DNA from: Clostridiales bacterium
GTDB taxonomy: Bacteria; Bacillota; Clostridia; Christensenellales; CAG-138
Length of the DNA stretch: 8,800 nucleotides
NCBI GenBank assembly: GCA_012511925.1
Contig: JAAZFD010000112.1
Coordinates: forward strand, 1 to 8,800
Direction: 5' to 3'
The position numbers and the translations under genes were made by a program. The notes under the pieces are model-generated. The model worked only from the letters and a program-made list of their open reading frames with translations. It searched no databases and was not told where the DNA came from. Shown here piece by piece: positions 1-7,586 of this stretch. Each line of letters begins with the position of its first letter. Position 1 is the stretch's first letter.

Positions 1-594
1 GTTGTGGAAGCGATTATCGAGAAAATCGAAGCAAAGCAATCAGTTTTTGTGGAATTAGACGGTATTTGCAACGAAAACACGATATTTGCAACGAATACTT
101 CTTCAATTTCAATTACGGCAATAGCGCAAAGCACTAACAGGTCGGATAGGTTTATCGGAATGCACTTTTTCAACCCTGCAACCGTTATGAAGCTGGTTGA
201 GGTTATAAGGGGTATTCACACATCAGATGAAACCTTCGACACAATTTTTGCACTTTCAAGCGAGATTGCCAAAACACCTGTAAAGGTTGAGGAATCACCT
301 GGGTTTGTTGTGAATCGCATACTTATTCCTATGATTAACGAGGCTGTTGGCGTGTTTGCTGATGGTGTGGCATCTGCCGCAGATATTGATTCGGCTATGA
401 AGCTGGGTGCAAATCATCCCATGGGACCTTTGGAGCTTGGCGATTTAGTTGGGCTTGATGTTTGCTTGGCTATTATGGACACCTTGTATGCCGAAACTGG
501 CGACACAAAGTATCGTGCGCATCCGCTTTTGCGTAAAATGGTGCGTGGCAGGCTGTTAGGCAGAAAGACTAAGAAGGGGTTTTACGAGTATTAA
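1..594 (+). CDS. hbd: 3-hydroxybutyryl-CoA dehydrogenase, C-terminal two thirds (5' end outside window)
   Basis: This enzyme interconverts acetoacetyl-CoA and (S)-3-hydroxybutyryl-CoA with NAD(P)H in the cytosol, a step of clostridial butyryl-CoA/butyrate formation. The frame is already open at base 1 (GTT GTG GAA, V-V-E). The family is about 282 residues, so roughly 85 residues carrying the N-terminal dinucleotide-binding GxGxxG motif lie upstream, and the GTG at base 4 is internal. Family landmarks are visible: NTSS around bases 94-105, the catalytic-dyad histidine in MHFFNP (His codon 163-165), the partner glutamate in KLVEVIRG, and the asparagine in PGFVVNRILIPMINEA. The C-terminal 6PGDH-like helical domain carries MKLGANHPMGPLELGD and ends in the typical GRKTKKGFYEY, so the 3' end is intact. 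It stops with TAA directly before a hairpin. It converges with the transporter gene on the other strand. Operon partners such as crotonase or thiolase would lie to the left, outside the window. Confidence 0.95.
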   Translation, partial: VVEAIIEKIEAKQSVFVELDGICNENTIFATNTSSISITAIAQSTNRSDRFIGMHFFNPATVMKLVEVIRGIHTSDETFDTIFALSSEIAKTPVKVEESPGFVVNRILIPMINEAVGVFADGVASAADIDSAMKLGANHPMGPLELGDLVGLDVCLAIMDTLYAETGDTKYRAHPLLRKMVRGRLLGRKTKKGFYEY

Positions 595-609
595 GGGCGC
601 TTTGCGCCC
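595..609 (+). terminator. Perfect 6-bp hairpin abutting the hbd stop codon
   Basis: GGGCGC, loop TTT, GCGCCC starts on the base right after the hbd TAA. Its position suits a 3'-end structure or transcription terminator. However, it is followed by AATGAAATC and not by a run of T, so it does not meet the usual intrinsic-terminator pattern. It may instead protect the 3' end or simply be the first unit of the hairpin array. Confidence 0.3.
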
Positions 610-790
610 AATGAAATCGCCTGCGGCGGTGAAATCCATTCCTTCGGAATGGGTGAAATCTTGCTTCGCAAGGTGAAATCCGCACTCGGCGGATGAATCG
701 CCTGCGGCGTAATGCCTTTGGCGTAATGCAGAATGCAAAACAACTCAGCAAGCGGCTAGTGATGCACACCTTTGGCACATGATGGGTGAT

Positions 791-804
791 GGGGCGAAAG
801 CCCC
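791..804 (-). terminator. GGGGC/GCCCC hairpin 10 bases past the transporter stop
   Basis: A 5-bp G+C stem closes a four-base loop (GAAA on the + strand, TTTC on the - strand) just downstream of the transporter gene on the - strand. No T-run follows on that strand, so termination by the classic intrinsic mechanism is doubtful. The location between two convergent genes is the main support. Confidence 0.25.
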
Positions 805-814
805 AAAACCGCTA

Positions 815-1738
815 CTATCCTCTACGCTTTCGTGGCTGGTACTCGGATACGATAATCGACAATAGAATCAATATGCTTCCAAAAATTACAGCCGTTGTAA
901 GTTTTTCTTTTAGTATTATTATTCCCAAGGCGCAACCGAATACGGATTCAAGGCATAATACAAGTGATGCGAGTTCGGGCGGTGCGTGCTTAACGCCAAT
1001 ATTTTGCAAACTCAAAGCCACTACGGTCGAAAGTATGCATATATAACCAAGGCTTAACCAAACGCTTGAGTCAAATTCGAGTAATGGCGGAAATGTTTCT
1101 AATAACGATGCTGCAATAAAGGCAAACAACGCTGCGAATAGGAATTGCAGGAATGTAATGTTCATCACATCATGCTCTTCTGAATAGATTGCCACTATAG
1201 CGATATGTACCGCAAAAAGCACTCCCGATATGGATGTAAGCACTATTCCAAAAAGCTCTAATCCCCTTCCCGAAAGCGACAACCCAAATAATTCAAGCGT
1301 GATATTCATTGAGCTGTCAACATCCGAAACGCTTGACAGCACTCCTACACCCGCAAAGCAAATAAAGGCGGCTAAAATCGTTCTGAGGTTTGGGCGTTTT
1401 TTCTTAAATCCCCACATTAAAAACGGCACTATTACAACATATAATGCGGTTATAAGGGCATTCTTGCCCGATGTAATGTATTTTAATCCCCATGTTTGAA
1501 ACATAAATGCAAGGTAGAGTACAAGCCCAACCAGTGCACCACGAAAAAATAGCTTGGGTGTGAAATCTTTTCTGTTTTTTATGAATATAACCGAAAGCGC
1601 CAGCGTCCCTGCAAGAAATCTAACTGCAAGTATATAGTTTATGGATATGTACGACAAAAGGCTTTTTACGGCTATAAAACTTGCACCCCAAATTAGGGAA
1701 GCCAATAGTAGAAGCATTATTGCTGTTTTTTTGTGCAT
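815..1738 (-). CDS. EamA/DMT-superfamily membrane transporter
   Basis: This is a 307-residue integral membrane protein of the drug/metabolite transporter superfamily. It would move a small metabolite such as an amino acid, or a toxic compound, across the cell membrane; the substrate cannot be read from the sequence. About ten hydrophobic segments are visible, near residues 6-27, 34-53, 66-83, 90-109, 118-135, 158-183, 192-212, 226-245, 255-277 and 283-300. They form two EamA repeats: the first opens with LIWGASFIAVKS and the second ends with the family-typical LESVFGCALGIIILKEKLT. The C-terminus QPRKRRG is basic, consistent with a cytoplasmic end. The length is normal for the family. The ATG is preceded by TAGGGAAAAACAA, where the TAG is the parC stop, so the AGGG-type ribosome binding site overlaps it and the gap is only 10 bases. 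It is therefore probably the last gene of a parE-parC-transporter transcript. It ends in TAG. Confidence 0.9.
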   Translation of the reverse strand: MHKKTAIMLLLLASLIWGASFIAVKSLLSYISINYILAVRFLAGTLALSVIFIKNRKDFTPKLFFRGALVGLVLYLAFMFQTWGLKYITSGKNALITALYVVIVPFLMWGFKKKRPNLRTILAAFICFAGVGVLSSVSDVDSSMNITLELFGLSLSGRGLELFGIVLTSISGVLFAVHIAIVAIYSEEHDVMNITFLQFLFAALFAFIAASLLETFPPLLEFDSSVWLSLGYICILSTVVALSLQNIGVKHAPPELASLVLCLESVFGCALGIIILKEKLTTAVIFGSILILLSIIVSEYQPRKRRG

Positions 1739-1748
1739 TTGTTTTTCC

Positions 1749-4247
1749 CTATTCTTTATCCGTTACCGCTCTTACGCCCACAACAACATCGTCCAACACT
1801 GAAATAACCGCTACCTGTCCTGCCGATGCTCTGCGCTCAACACGAATTGCAGTAGTGTTAACAATCGTTTTTGTGCCATGCAGCTGTTCTACCTCTAAAT
1901 CGAAGTCTTTGCCCTCAACAAAGCAAGCATATACTATGCAAGTTCCATTTGAGCCATTGCGTTTGAAGTCGAATGTCTTTAAGCCCTTGCCATTCCTGCC
2001 TTGAATATCATAATCAAACGCAAACGAACGCTTGGCATAGCCCCTGTCTGTCATAAGCAATAAATCGCCTGTATCTCCTATTGCCTTAGAAAAAATACAC
2101 TCGTCATCCTTATCCAGCTTTATGCACTTTACACCGCCGGAAGCCCTACCCATTGCAGGACACGTGTTTGCCATAAAGCGAATACTCATGCCCTTTTTCG
2201 TAGCCATTAGTATGGATTTCTGCTCGATTTCTTCTTGGCTTAGAAGCTCTACATCCAAAATTAAATCGTCTTTCAGCTTTGCCGCAACTATGCGCTTGTT
2301 CTTGGTTGCATATTCTGCAAATGCTGTGCGCTTTACATTCCCCTGCTTAGTGTAGAAGAAGCAATCCGCTTTTTCCTCCGCCTCGGGGTCAACCACAAAC
2401 GCCGCAACTATTCTCTCGCCCTCCTCTATAGGAATAAGCGATGTAAGCCTTGTTAAGCGTGATTTAGCCTTGTTTTTCTGCTGCTCGGGTATTTCGTCAA
2501 CCATAAGCGTTAAACACGCTCCTGTGTTCGTAAACAGCTTTAATTGCTTGTTGGTTTGCGTATCGAAGCCGTATGTAAAGCTACTTGCAGTTTCGTCTGG
2601 GTTCGCCGTTCCCATTTGCCGCCTTGACAGCTTTACATCCTGCACACCGTTTAGGTCGTATTCAATGAAAACCTCAAGCCTTGCATCAAAGCTGGGCTTT
2701 TGAACTATCTCATCAACATAATCATCTAATGATTCGTTCTCGTCTAACAGCTTTGTGCGCCTTTGATTGCTGTATTTTTCTGAAATCGTGGTCAATTCCG
2801 CTCGGATTACATCTAACAGCATAGCTCTTGAGCCTAATATTGCCTGCAAGCGTTTGATTGTTGCCTTGATTTCCTTTGCTTCGTTTTGAATTGCAACCAA
2901 TTCTAAGTTCGTTAGCCTTTGCAAACGCAAGTCTAATATTGCCTGCGCTTGAATTTCTGTGAACAAAAACCTCGCCATAAGTGCTTCCTTTGCGGATTTG
3001 GGGTTCTTTGACGCTCTTATTATTGCAATTACCTCGTCTATATTCAAAATAGCCGTTACTAAGCCATCTAAAATATGCTCACGCTTCTTTGCGGCTTCTA
3101 AATCGAACTTTGTTCGCCTTGTTACTACATCCTCTTGATGCGATAAAAATCCCTTTATAAGCTCGATAATGCCCATTTGCTGAGGCTTTCCGTCTGCTAT
3201 TACCATCATGTTTACAGAGAAGTTCGTTTGCAAATCGGTGTATTTATATAACGCTTTGAGAACGTTCTCTGGGTCGGCATCCTTTTTTAGCTCGATTATT
3301 GCTCTAAAGCCAACTCTGTCGGATTCATCTCGTATATCGGCTATCTGTGCGAATGCTTTTATAGTTTCCTTGCGCTTTTGGCTCGTTGCAAGTATTTTTG
3401 TTAGCATTGTCGCCTTGTTCACTTGATAAGGCAATTCGGTTATAACAATAAGTGTTTTGCCGTTTTTCTGCGGTTCAAAATGCGTTTTTGCTCGCATAAC
3501 AAGCCTGCCCTTGCCCGTTTCGTATGCTGTTTTTATCTCGTCAGAGTTTATCAAATAGCCGCCTGTGGGAAAGTCGGGCGCAGGTATAATTTTCATAATC
3601 CCATCTACCGTAATATCGGGGTTGTTCATTACGGCGATACAGGCATTTATTGATTCGCCTAAATTATGCGGCGGAATGCTTGTAGCCAAACCAACCGCAA
3701 TTCCGCTTGCACCGTTCACCAAGAGGTTAGGAAACCTACCCGGAAGCAGTACAGGCTCTTTTAGCGTATCGTCAAAGTTGAGCTCGAACTTTACGGTATC
3801 CTTTTCTATATCACGCAAAAGCTCTAAGGCTAAGGGCTGCATACGCACTTCGGTATAACGCATTGCCGCCGCTGTGTCGCCATCTATGCTTCCGAAGTTG
3901 CCATGACCGTCAACCAAGGGCATTCGCATTATAAAGTCCTGTGCCATTCGCACCATAGCATCATAAACTGAAGAATCGCCATGAGGGTGGTATTTACCCA
4001 AGCAGTCGCCAACTATACGTGCGCTTTTTCTGTATGGTTTGTCGGGGGCAAGCCCTAATTCGTGCATTGTGAACAGTATTCGCCTTTGAACAGGCTTTAA
4101 GCCGTCCTCAATGCGTGGCAATGCTCTGTCTAAAATAACATGCTTTGCATAAGGAATCATGGAGTCGTGCAGGCAATCCTCCATAGTCTTTTGAATTATT
4201 TTTTCACCCGAAAACAGTGTTTTTTGTGTATCTTTCTTCTTCGCCAT
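1749..4247 (-). CDS. parC: Type IIA DNA topoisomerase subunit A, probably topoisomerase IV ParC
   Basis: This is the DNA breakage-reunion subunit of a type IIA topoisomerase. With the B subunit encoded just upstream it would unlink daughter chromosomes or adjust supercoiling. It has 832 residues. The catalytic tyrosine is Tyr131 in AAAMRYTEV. The quinolone-determining region reads [16 protein letters not shown], with Ser92 and Asp96 at the places of E. coli GyrA Ser83 and Asp87, the sensitive-type residues. The winged-helix and tower regions are complete to about residue 510, followed by a beta-pinwheel domain. ParC is preferred over GyrA because blade 1 has no GyrA box at the usual place, and stretches such as [21 protein letters not shown] and [14 protein letters not shown] resemble Bacillus ParC as I remember it. 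A GyrA-box-like QGRNGKG (749-755) occurs late, in the last blade. The ATG has an AGAAGG site (4253-4258) and lies 18 bases after parE. It ends in TAG. Many databases may label this family gyrA. Confidence 0.92.
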   Translation of the reverse strand: MAKKKDTQKTLFSGEKIIQKTMEDCLHDSMIPYAKHVILDRALPRIEDGLKPVQRRILFTMHELGLAPDKPYRKSARIVGDCLGKYHPHGDSSVYDAMVRMAQDFIMRMPLVDGHGNFGSIDGDTAAAMRYTEVRMQPLALELLRDIEKDTVKFELNFDDTLKEPVLLPGRFPNLLVNGASGIAVGLATSIPPHNLGESINACIAVMNNPDITVDGIMKIIPAPDFPTGGYLINSDEIKTAYETGKGRLVMRAKTHFEPQKNGKTLIVITELPYQVNKATMLTKILATSQKRKETIKAFAQIADIRDESDRVGFRAIIELKKDADPENVLKALYKYTDLQTNFSVNMMVIADGKPQQMGIIELIKGFLSHQEDVVTRRTKFDLEAAKKREHILDGLVTAILNIDEVIAIIRASKNPKSAKEALMARFLFTEIQAQAILDLRLQRLTNLELVAIQNEAKEIKATIKRLQAILGSRAMLLDVIRAELTTISEKYSNQRRTKLLDENESLDDYVDEIVQKPSFDARLEVFIEYDLNGVQDVKLSRRQMGTANPDETASSFTYGFDTQTNKQLKLFTNTGACLTLMVDEIPEQQKNKAKSRLTRLTSLIPIEEGERIVAAFVVDPEAEEKADCFFYTKQGNVKRTAFAEYATKNKRIVAAKLKDDLILDVELLSQEEIEQKSILMATKKGMSIRFMANTCPAMGRASGGVKCIKLDKDDECIFSKAIGDTGDLLLMTDRGYAKRSFAFDYDIQGRNGKGLKTFDFKRNGSNGTCIVYACFVEGKDFDLEVEQLHGTKTIVNTTAIRVERRASAGQVAVISVLDDVVVGVRAVTDKE

Positions 4248-4265
4248 TTTTACCTTCTAGTTATC

Positions 4266-6185
4266 TTAATTATCAAAATCAGCGTATTGCTTAATGTATT
4301 CTTTTCTCGGCTCGACCTTGTCGCCCATTAGAACGGTCAAACGCCTTTCCGCTTCTGTTACATCCTCAATGGTAACTTGCAGAAGTGAGCGATGCTCGGG
4401 GTTCATAGTGGTATCCCATAATTGCTCGGGGTTCATCTCACCCAAGCCCTTGTAGCGTTGTAATGTATAGCCCTTTAAGCCTGCTGTAAACTCTGCTAAT
4501 TCCTCGTCTGAATACAGGTATGTAACCTCTTTATTATGCTCGACCTTGTATAGCGGCGGCAAGCCAATATAAACATGCCCCTCTGTGATTAGCTCTTTCA
4601 TATACCTATAAAAGAAAGTTAAGAGGATTGCACGAATATGCGCACCGTCTTGGTCTGCGTCTGAAAGAATAATTACCTTGTGATATTTTAGCGAGCTTCT
4701 ATCGAATCCGCTGCCGAAGCTTGTACCCAAAGCCGTAATAATTGAGCGGTATTCCTCGTTCGCTAACACCTCGTCAACATTCTTTTTCTCAACATTTTGT
4801 GGCTTACCACGCAAGGGAAGTATAGCTTGAAACATTCTGTCCCTACCCTGCTTCGCACTTCCGCCAGCCGAGTCGCCCTCTACGATAAAAAGCTCTTGAA
4901 TCACATAGTTTTTGCCTATACAGCTTGACAGCTTGCCAACCAAAGGCTCATTTTCAAGTTTGTTTTTATCTCTTGCAAGGCTTTTTGCTTTTCGTGCCGC
5001 TTCCCTCGCCTTTGCCGCACCTAATGCCTTTTGGGCTATGGCTTGGCTTGAGGCTGCATTCTTCAAATCCTCTAAATACTTGGTGAATTGCTCGGATACC
5101 ACCGCTTCAACGGCTGGACGGGCTTCGGTGTTGCCTAACTTGGTTTTTGTTTGCCCCTCGAACTGCACATTCTGCATTTTTAGCGATACAACAGCCGTTA
5201 TGCCCTCTCTGAAATCATCGAACTGCAATGATGCGTCCTTGTCTTTCAAAATGCCATTGTTCCTGCAATACTCGTTCAAAACCTTTGAATATGCGGCTTT
5301 GAATCCCGTTTCGTGTGTGCCGCCCTCGGTTGTTGGGATATTGTTTACGTATGAAAAAATCGAATCGTTAAAGCTGTCATTGTGCTGAACAGCAATCTCG
5401 ACTAAAATATTCCCCGACTTGCCCGAAAGCACGATTGGCGGCTCGTAAAGCGTAGTTTTATCGGTGTTAAGCAATGCCACAAAGTCGGATATTCCGCCCT
5501 CGAAGCAATATGTATTTTCCTTGCGGTTGCCACGCTCTCTTGAATCTATAAGATTAAATTTTATGCCCTTGTTTAAAAACGCAAGCTCTCTGATTCTTCT
5601 GTTTACCGTATCATAGCTCATGTTAATCGTTTCAAATACTCGCTTATCGGGCAAAAAATGCACCTTAGAGCCATGCTTTCTGGTTCTGCCAACCTCCTCC
5701 AAAGGAGTTGTAGGCTTGCCCGAATGAATTTTGCCGTCTGTACCCAAATAGCTTTTGAACTCTTGACGATATAGCTTGCCGTCTACAGCAACTTCAACAT
5801 TAACATATTCTGAAAGCGCATTAACAACAGCCGCACCCACTCCATGTAAGCCGCCTGAATAATTGTATGCGTGATTATCGAATTTGCCGCCTGCGTGTAG
5901 CTGTGTGAATACAACCTCAACGCCTGAAATGCCCAACTTATCGTGAGTGTCGGGGGGAATTCCTCTGCCGTCGTCCTCTACTGTAACGGAATTATCTGAA
6001 TGTAGCTGAACAGTAATTTCGCTTGCATATCCGTTTGCGGCTTCGTCAACTGAATTGTCAACAATCTCCCAAAGCAAGTGATGTAAGCCTCTTATTCCTG
6101 TTGTGCCTATATACATTCCCGGGCGCTTTCGTATAGCGTCTAACCCCTCCATTACCTGTAAATCTTTTGCTGTGTAGTCTGACAT
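4266..6185 (-). CDS. parE: Type IIA DNA topoisomerase subunit B, probably topoisomerase IV ParE
   Basis: This is the ATPase subunit of the type IIA topoisomerase, 639 residues, the usual length for Gram-positive GyrB/ParE. The order is a GHKL ATPase domain, a transducer domain and a TOPRIM domain. The general base is Glu40 in LLWEIVDNSVDEA, Asn44 would bind Mg-ATP, and Asp71 sits in DDGRGIP. The glycine lid SGGLHGVGAAVVNALS is at 110-125 and the K-loop QTKTKLG at 345-351. TOPRIM acidic residues are Glu436 in VEGDSAGGSAKQGRDR and Asp509, Asp511 and Asp513 in SDADQDGAHI. The end LQRYKGLGEMNPEQLW...MGDKVEPR is intact. AERRLTVLMGDKVEPRKEYI and the partner's features favour ParE over GyrB, but middle stretches look mixed. 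The ATG is fixed by a strong AAAGGAGA site (6189-6196). It leads a likely transcript parE-parC-transporter. Another gyrase pair elsewhere in the genome would be expected if this is topoisomerase IV. Confidence 0.92.
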   Translation of the reverse strand: MSDYTAKDLQVMEGLDAIRKRPGMYIGTTGIRGLHHLLWEIVDNSVDEAANGYASEITVQLHSDNSVTVEDDGRGIPPDTHDKLGISGVEVVFTQLHAGGKFDNHAYNYSGGLHGVGAAVVNALSEYVNVEVAVDGKLYRQEFKSYLGTDGKIHSGKPTTPLEEVGRTRKHGSKVHFLPDKRVFETINMSYDTVNRRIRELAFLNKGIKFNLIDSRERGNRKENTYCFEGGISDFVALLNTDKTTLYEPPIVLSGKSGNILVEIAVQHNDSFNDSIFSYVNNIPTTEGGTHETGFKAAYSKVLNEYCRNNGILKDKDASLQFDDFREGITAVVSLKMQNVQFEGQTKTKLGNTEARPAVEAVVSEQFTKYLEDLKNAASSQAIAQKALGAAKAREAARKAKSLARDKNKLENEPLVGKLSSCIGKNYVIQELFIVEGDSAGGSAKQGRDRMFQAILPLRGKPQNVEKKNVDEVLANEEYRSIITALGTSFGSGFDRSSLKYHKVIILSDADQDGAHIRAILLTFFYRYMKELITEGHVYIGLPPLYKVEHNKEVTYLYSDEELAEFTAGLKGYTLQRYKGLGEMNPEQLWDTTMNPEHRSLLQVTIEDVTEAERRLTVLMGDKVEPRKEYIKQYADFDN

Positions 6186-6204
6186 ATATCTCCTTTACAA
6201 AACT

Positions 6205-6226
6205 TTAGGCAGTAAATACCGCCTAA
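6205..6226 (-). promoter_or_regulatory. Hairpin in the parE leader
   Basis: Read on the - strand, TTAGGCGG, loop TATTTA, CTGCCTAA forms an 8-bp stem with one G-T wobble, ending 8 bases before the AAAGGAG site of parE. If the promoter at 6232-6261 is used, the RNA would begin almost exactly at this hairpin, giving a 5'-terminal stem-loop of the kind that stabilises mRNA. Alternatively it is a weak terminator of the upstream SH3b gene, because AGTTTTG follows, though that T-run is short. Confidence 0.4.
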
Positions 6227-6231
6227 GCTAA

Positions 6232-6261
6232 ACTATAAATCAAAGCATTGTGAAGCATCAA
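6232..6261 (-). promoter_or_regulatory. Putative sigma-A promoter for parE-parC
   Basis: On the - strand TTGATG (6261-6256, four of six to the -35 consensus), an 18-base spacer and TATAGT (6237-6232, five of six to the -10 consensus) precede parE. Transcription would start near 6225, giving a roughly 40-base leader. The -35 box overlaps the stop codon of the SH3b gene. The match is moderate and the spacer is one base longer than ideal. Confidence 0.4.
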
Positions 6262-7427
6262 TCTGCCTTGCCTGCCTCATACGCCTGCTTAACGCAATAC
6301 TGGTGGCGCGGGCAAGCGCGTGAGGTTTCGTGAACCTTTGAATTTAGTAGATGCACACAAAAATGACCGTCAAAGTTGTTGCTTTGAGTCGGGTTTACCA
6401 TGTGGGGCATCGTGTGCATACTTCCTGCAACCGTTCTGCCGTTGTAGTTTACCCAAATCGCTCGCCTATCCCATGACCATGCGCCGTTTGAAATTGCTTT
6501 CATGATAACCGTATCTTGCGCCGTTACAGGCTCGGAATCCGCATGATACCAACCACCGAATCGCCTTGCTTGAAAGCTCATGCCTGTTTTAACATCAATA
6601 ATCGTAAAGTATGCGCCCTTTTTAAGCCATGTAGAGCCGCCCTTGAACCAATCAAGAAGCTCAACAGAGCCTTTTACCTTATTGAACATGGCATTTTCGG
6701 AGGTTACACCGTTTGCTTCGTCATACAGAGAAGAAATCGTTACATCGCCAGCAATACCATCGCTCATAAGTCCACAAGCGGATTGAAAAGCGGCAACAGC
6801 CGACCTTGTTTTTGCGCCATAGTATGAGGTAATATCCACAACGCTTAAAAAGCCCCTGTCGTAAAGTGCGTTCTGCAAGCGCTCTACCTCGATTCCAGAC
6901 ATTCCTGGCATGAGTAGGCGTTCTAAGGTTGTGCTGCCGGGTCTTGAAACCGAAAGATAATCCCTATGAACAAAGCCAATCGAATCGCCTGCAACGCATA
7001 GATACCAACCGGAAATCATGGCTTTAATCTTAACAGGCTGTCCTACCTTTAGCTTTGCTATTATGTATGAGGAAGTGCCTGCACCGCCACGCAATTTAAC
7101 ATCGTCTTCTGTTACGTATGCGGTTCTTGTGCCGTCTGTGTTCACGAAAAGCAAATCGGAACGCACATAGCCTGTTATATCCTCTGATTCAGTTGAATAA
7201 ACTACCTTGTACCAGTTGTCCTTGTATTCTAAAACGCAAACACGAGCGTTAATGGGCATCTTTGCTAATACTTCGCTGTCTAAATCGGGATTAAAGCGCA
7301 AATTAGCATCGTTGCCTGTTACTGTGCCGTATTGCATAGTGCTTGCAGAAGCGGTCTTTGCTCCTAAAACCGCCACCGATACCAACAAAAGCACAGCTAT
7401 TGCATATATTAAATTTCTTAGTTTCAT
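6258..7427 (-). CDS. Secreted SH3b / peptidoglycan-binding protein with a conserved His/Cys-rich C-terminal domain
   Basis: This is a 389-residue exported protein likely to act in the cell wall. Residues 1-28 are a classic signal peptide: MKLRN, a hydrophobic core, then a TASA-ST cleavage site with no lipobox cysteine. Two bacterial SH3 domains follow at about 32-95 (VTGNDANLRFNPD, GYVRSDLL) and 103-160 (DDVKLRGGAGTSS, GFVHRDYL). A PG_binding_1 domain lies at about 176-236 (GIEVERLQNALYDRGFL, YGAKTRSAVAAFQ, DGIAGDVT). The C-terminal domain, about 265-389, has no name I can give. It carries GMSFQARRFGGWYHADSEP, SWDRRAIWV, SMHTMPHM and FDGHFCVHLLNSKVH, with His338, His342, His356, Cys357, His359 and His366. 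As I recall, this combination is common in clostridial wall proteins; an amidase, peptidase or transpeptidase-like role is only a guess. The ATG has an AGGGTGG site four bases upstream. It is flanked by its own promoter and the parE promoter, so it is probably monocistronic, with some read-through possible. It ends in TGA. Confidence 0.88.
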   Translation of the reverse strand: MKLRNLIYAIAVLLLVSVAVLGAKTASASTMQYGTVTGNDANLRFNPDLDSEVLAKMPINARVCVLEYKDNWYKVVYSTESEDITGYVRSDLLFVNTDGTRTAYVTEDDVKLRGGAGTSSYIIAKLKVGQPVKIKAMISGWYLCVAGDSIGFVHRDYLSVSRPGSTTLERLLMPGMSGIEVERLQNALYDRGFLSVVDITSYYGAKTRSAVAAFQSACGLMSDGIAGDVTISSLYDEANGVTSENAMFNKVKGSVELLDWFKGGSTWLKKGAYFTIIDVKTGMSFQARRFGGWYHADSEPVTAQDTVIMKAISNGAWSWDRRAIWVNYNGRTVAGSMHTMPHMVNPTQSNNFDGHFCVHLLNSKVHETSRACPRHQYCVKQAYEAGKAD

Positions 7428-7580
7428 TAAACCACCCTATTATAATTCGTTTTGCACAAGTGCTTCACTGTGCGTGGGAGTTTTTTACCGCTAAATACGC
7501 TTAAATACGCAAAAGCGGAGGATAATATCCTGATAACCACTCCAAAATCATGGTTTGTGTCTTATAGGACACCAAATTAT
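7428..7580 (-). promoter_or_regulatory. Structured ~150-base 5' leader of the SH3b gene
   Basis: From the predicted start near 7580 to the ATG at 7427 there is no gene but several inverted repeats: GTGTC/GACAC (7557-7561 with 7568-7572), AGGATA-A-TATCCT (7519-7531), CCGCT/AGCGG (7488-7492 with 7514-7518) and a nine-on-eight stem with one bulge at 7454-7462 with 7466-7473. A tandem 9-mer TAAATACGC lies at 7492-7500 and 7502-7510. ACTCC (7539-7543) can pair with GGAGT (7477-7481), enclosing the two central hairpins as a three-way junction. CGCTT (7498-7502) with AAGCG (7513-7517) is an alternative to the CCGCT/AGCGG pairing. I could not match it to a riboswitch class I know, including the c-di-GMP and c-di-AMP types. 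The stems are short, so chance pairing is possible. Confidence 0.4.
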
Positions 7581-7586
7581 ATATGG

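Larger units (their letters stand above)
595..804. repeat. Array of short hairpins, partly spaced by TGAAATC linkers, between convergent genes
   Basis: This 210-base stretch holds no credible gene. It contains consecutive small inverted repeats, most with three-base loops: 595-609 (GGGCGC/GCGCCC), 618-628 (CGCC/GGCG), 636-652 (CCATTCC/GGAATGG), 660-672 (CTTGC/GCAAG), 680-692 (CCGC/GCGG, five-base loop), 699-709 (CGCC/GGCG) and 714-722 (GCC/GGC). The linker TGAAATC occurs at 612-618, 630-636, 654-660 and 674-680, and as TGAATC at 694-699; its last C is the first base of the following stem. A perfect 10-bp direct repeat, GGCGTAATGC, lies at 706-715 and 720-729. A related linker, GTGATG, occurs at 759-764 and 786-791, the second just before a GGGGC-GAAA-GCCCC hairpin. 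Stem sequences differ while linkers are conserved, which argues for selection or amplification of structure rather than protein. Similar stretches are, from memory, seen between genes in uncultured Clostridia; no named family is claimed. Confidence 0.8.

Noticed and set aside
556..778. Small - strand open frames of 60 and 69 codons over the hairpin array
   Set aside because: Their translations are low-complexity products of the hairpins and overlap the hbd 3' end; no coding signal supports them.
595..804. CRISPR array
   Set aside because: The recurring unit is only 6-7 bases, the intervals are themselves palindromes of 9-17 bases, and there are no spacers or cas genes.
4912..5388. 158-codon open frame on the + strand
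   Set aside because: It is fully antisense to the conserved parE coding sequence, has no recognisable motifs, and is explained as a shadow of parE codon usage. The same holds for the other + strand open frames inside parC, the SH3b gene and the transporter.
1749..6185. DNA gyrase gyrB-gyrA
   Set aside because: Not excluded, but the lack of a blade-1 GyrA box and the ParC/ParE-like stretches favour topoisomerase IV. Seeing the other topoisomerase genes of the genome would settle it.
7439..7444. TATAAT on the - strand 11 bases before the SH3b ATG as its promoter
   Set aside because: Transcription would start inside the ribosome binding site, and no -35 box lies at a suitable distance. The 7587-7615 promoter fits better.
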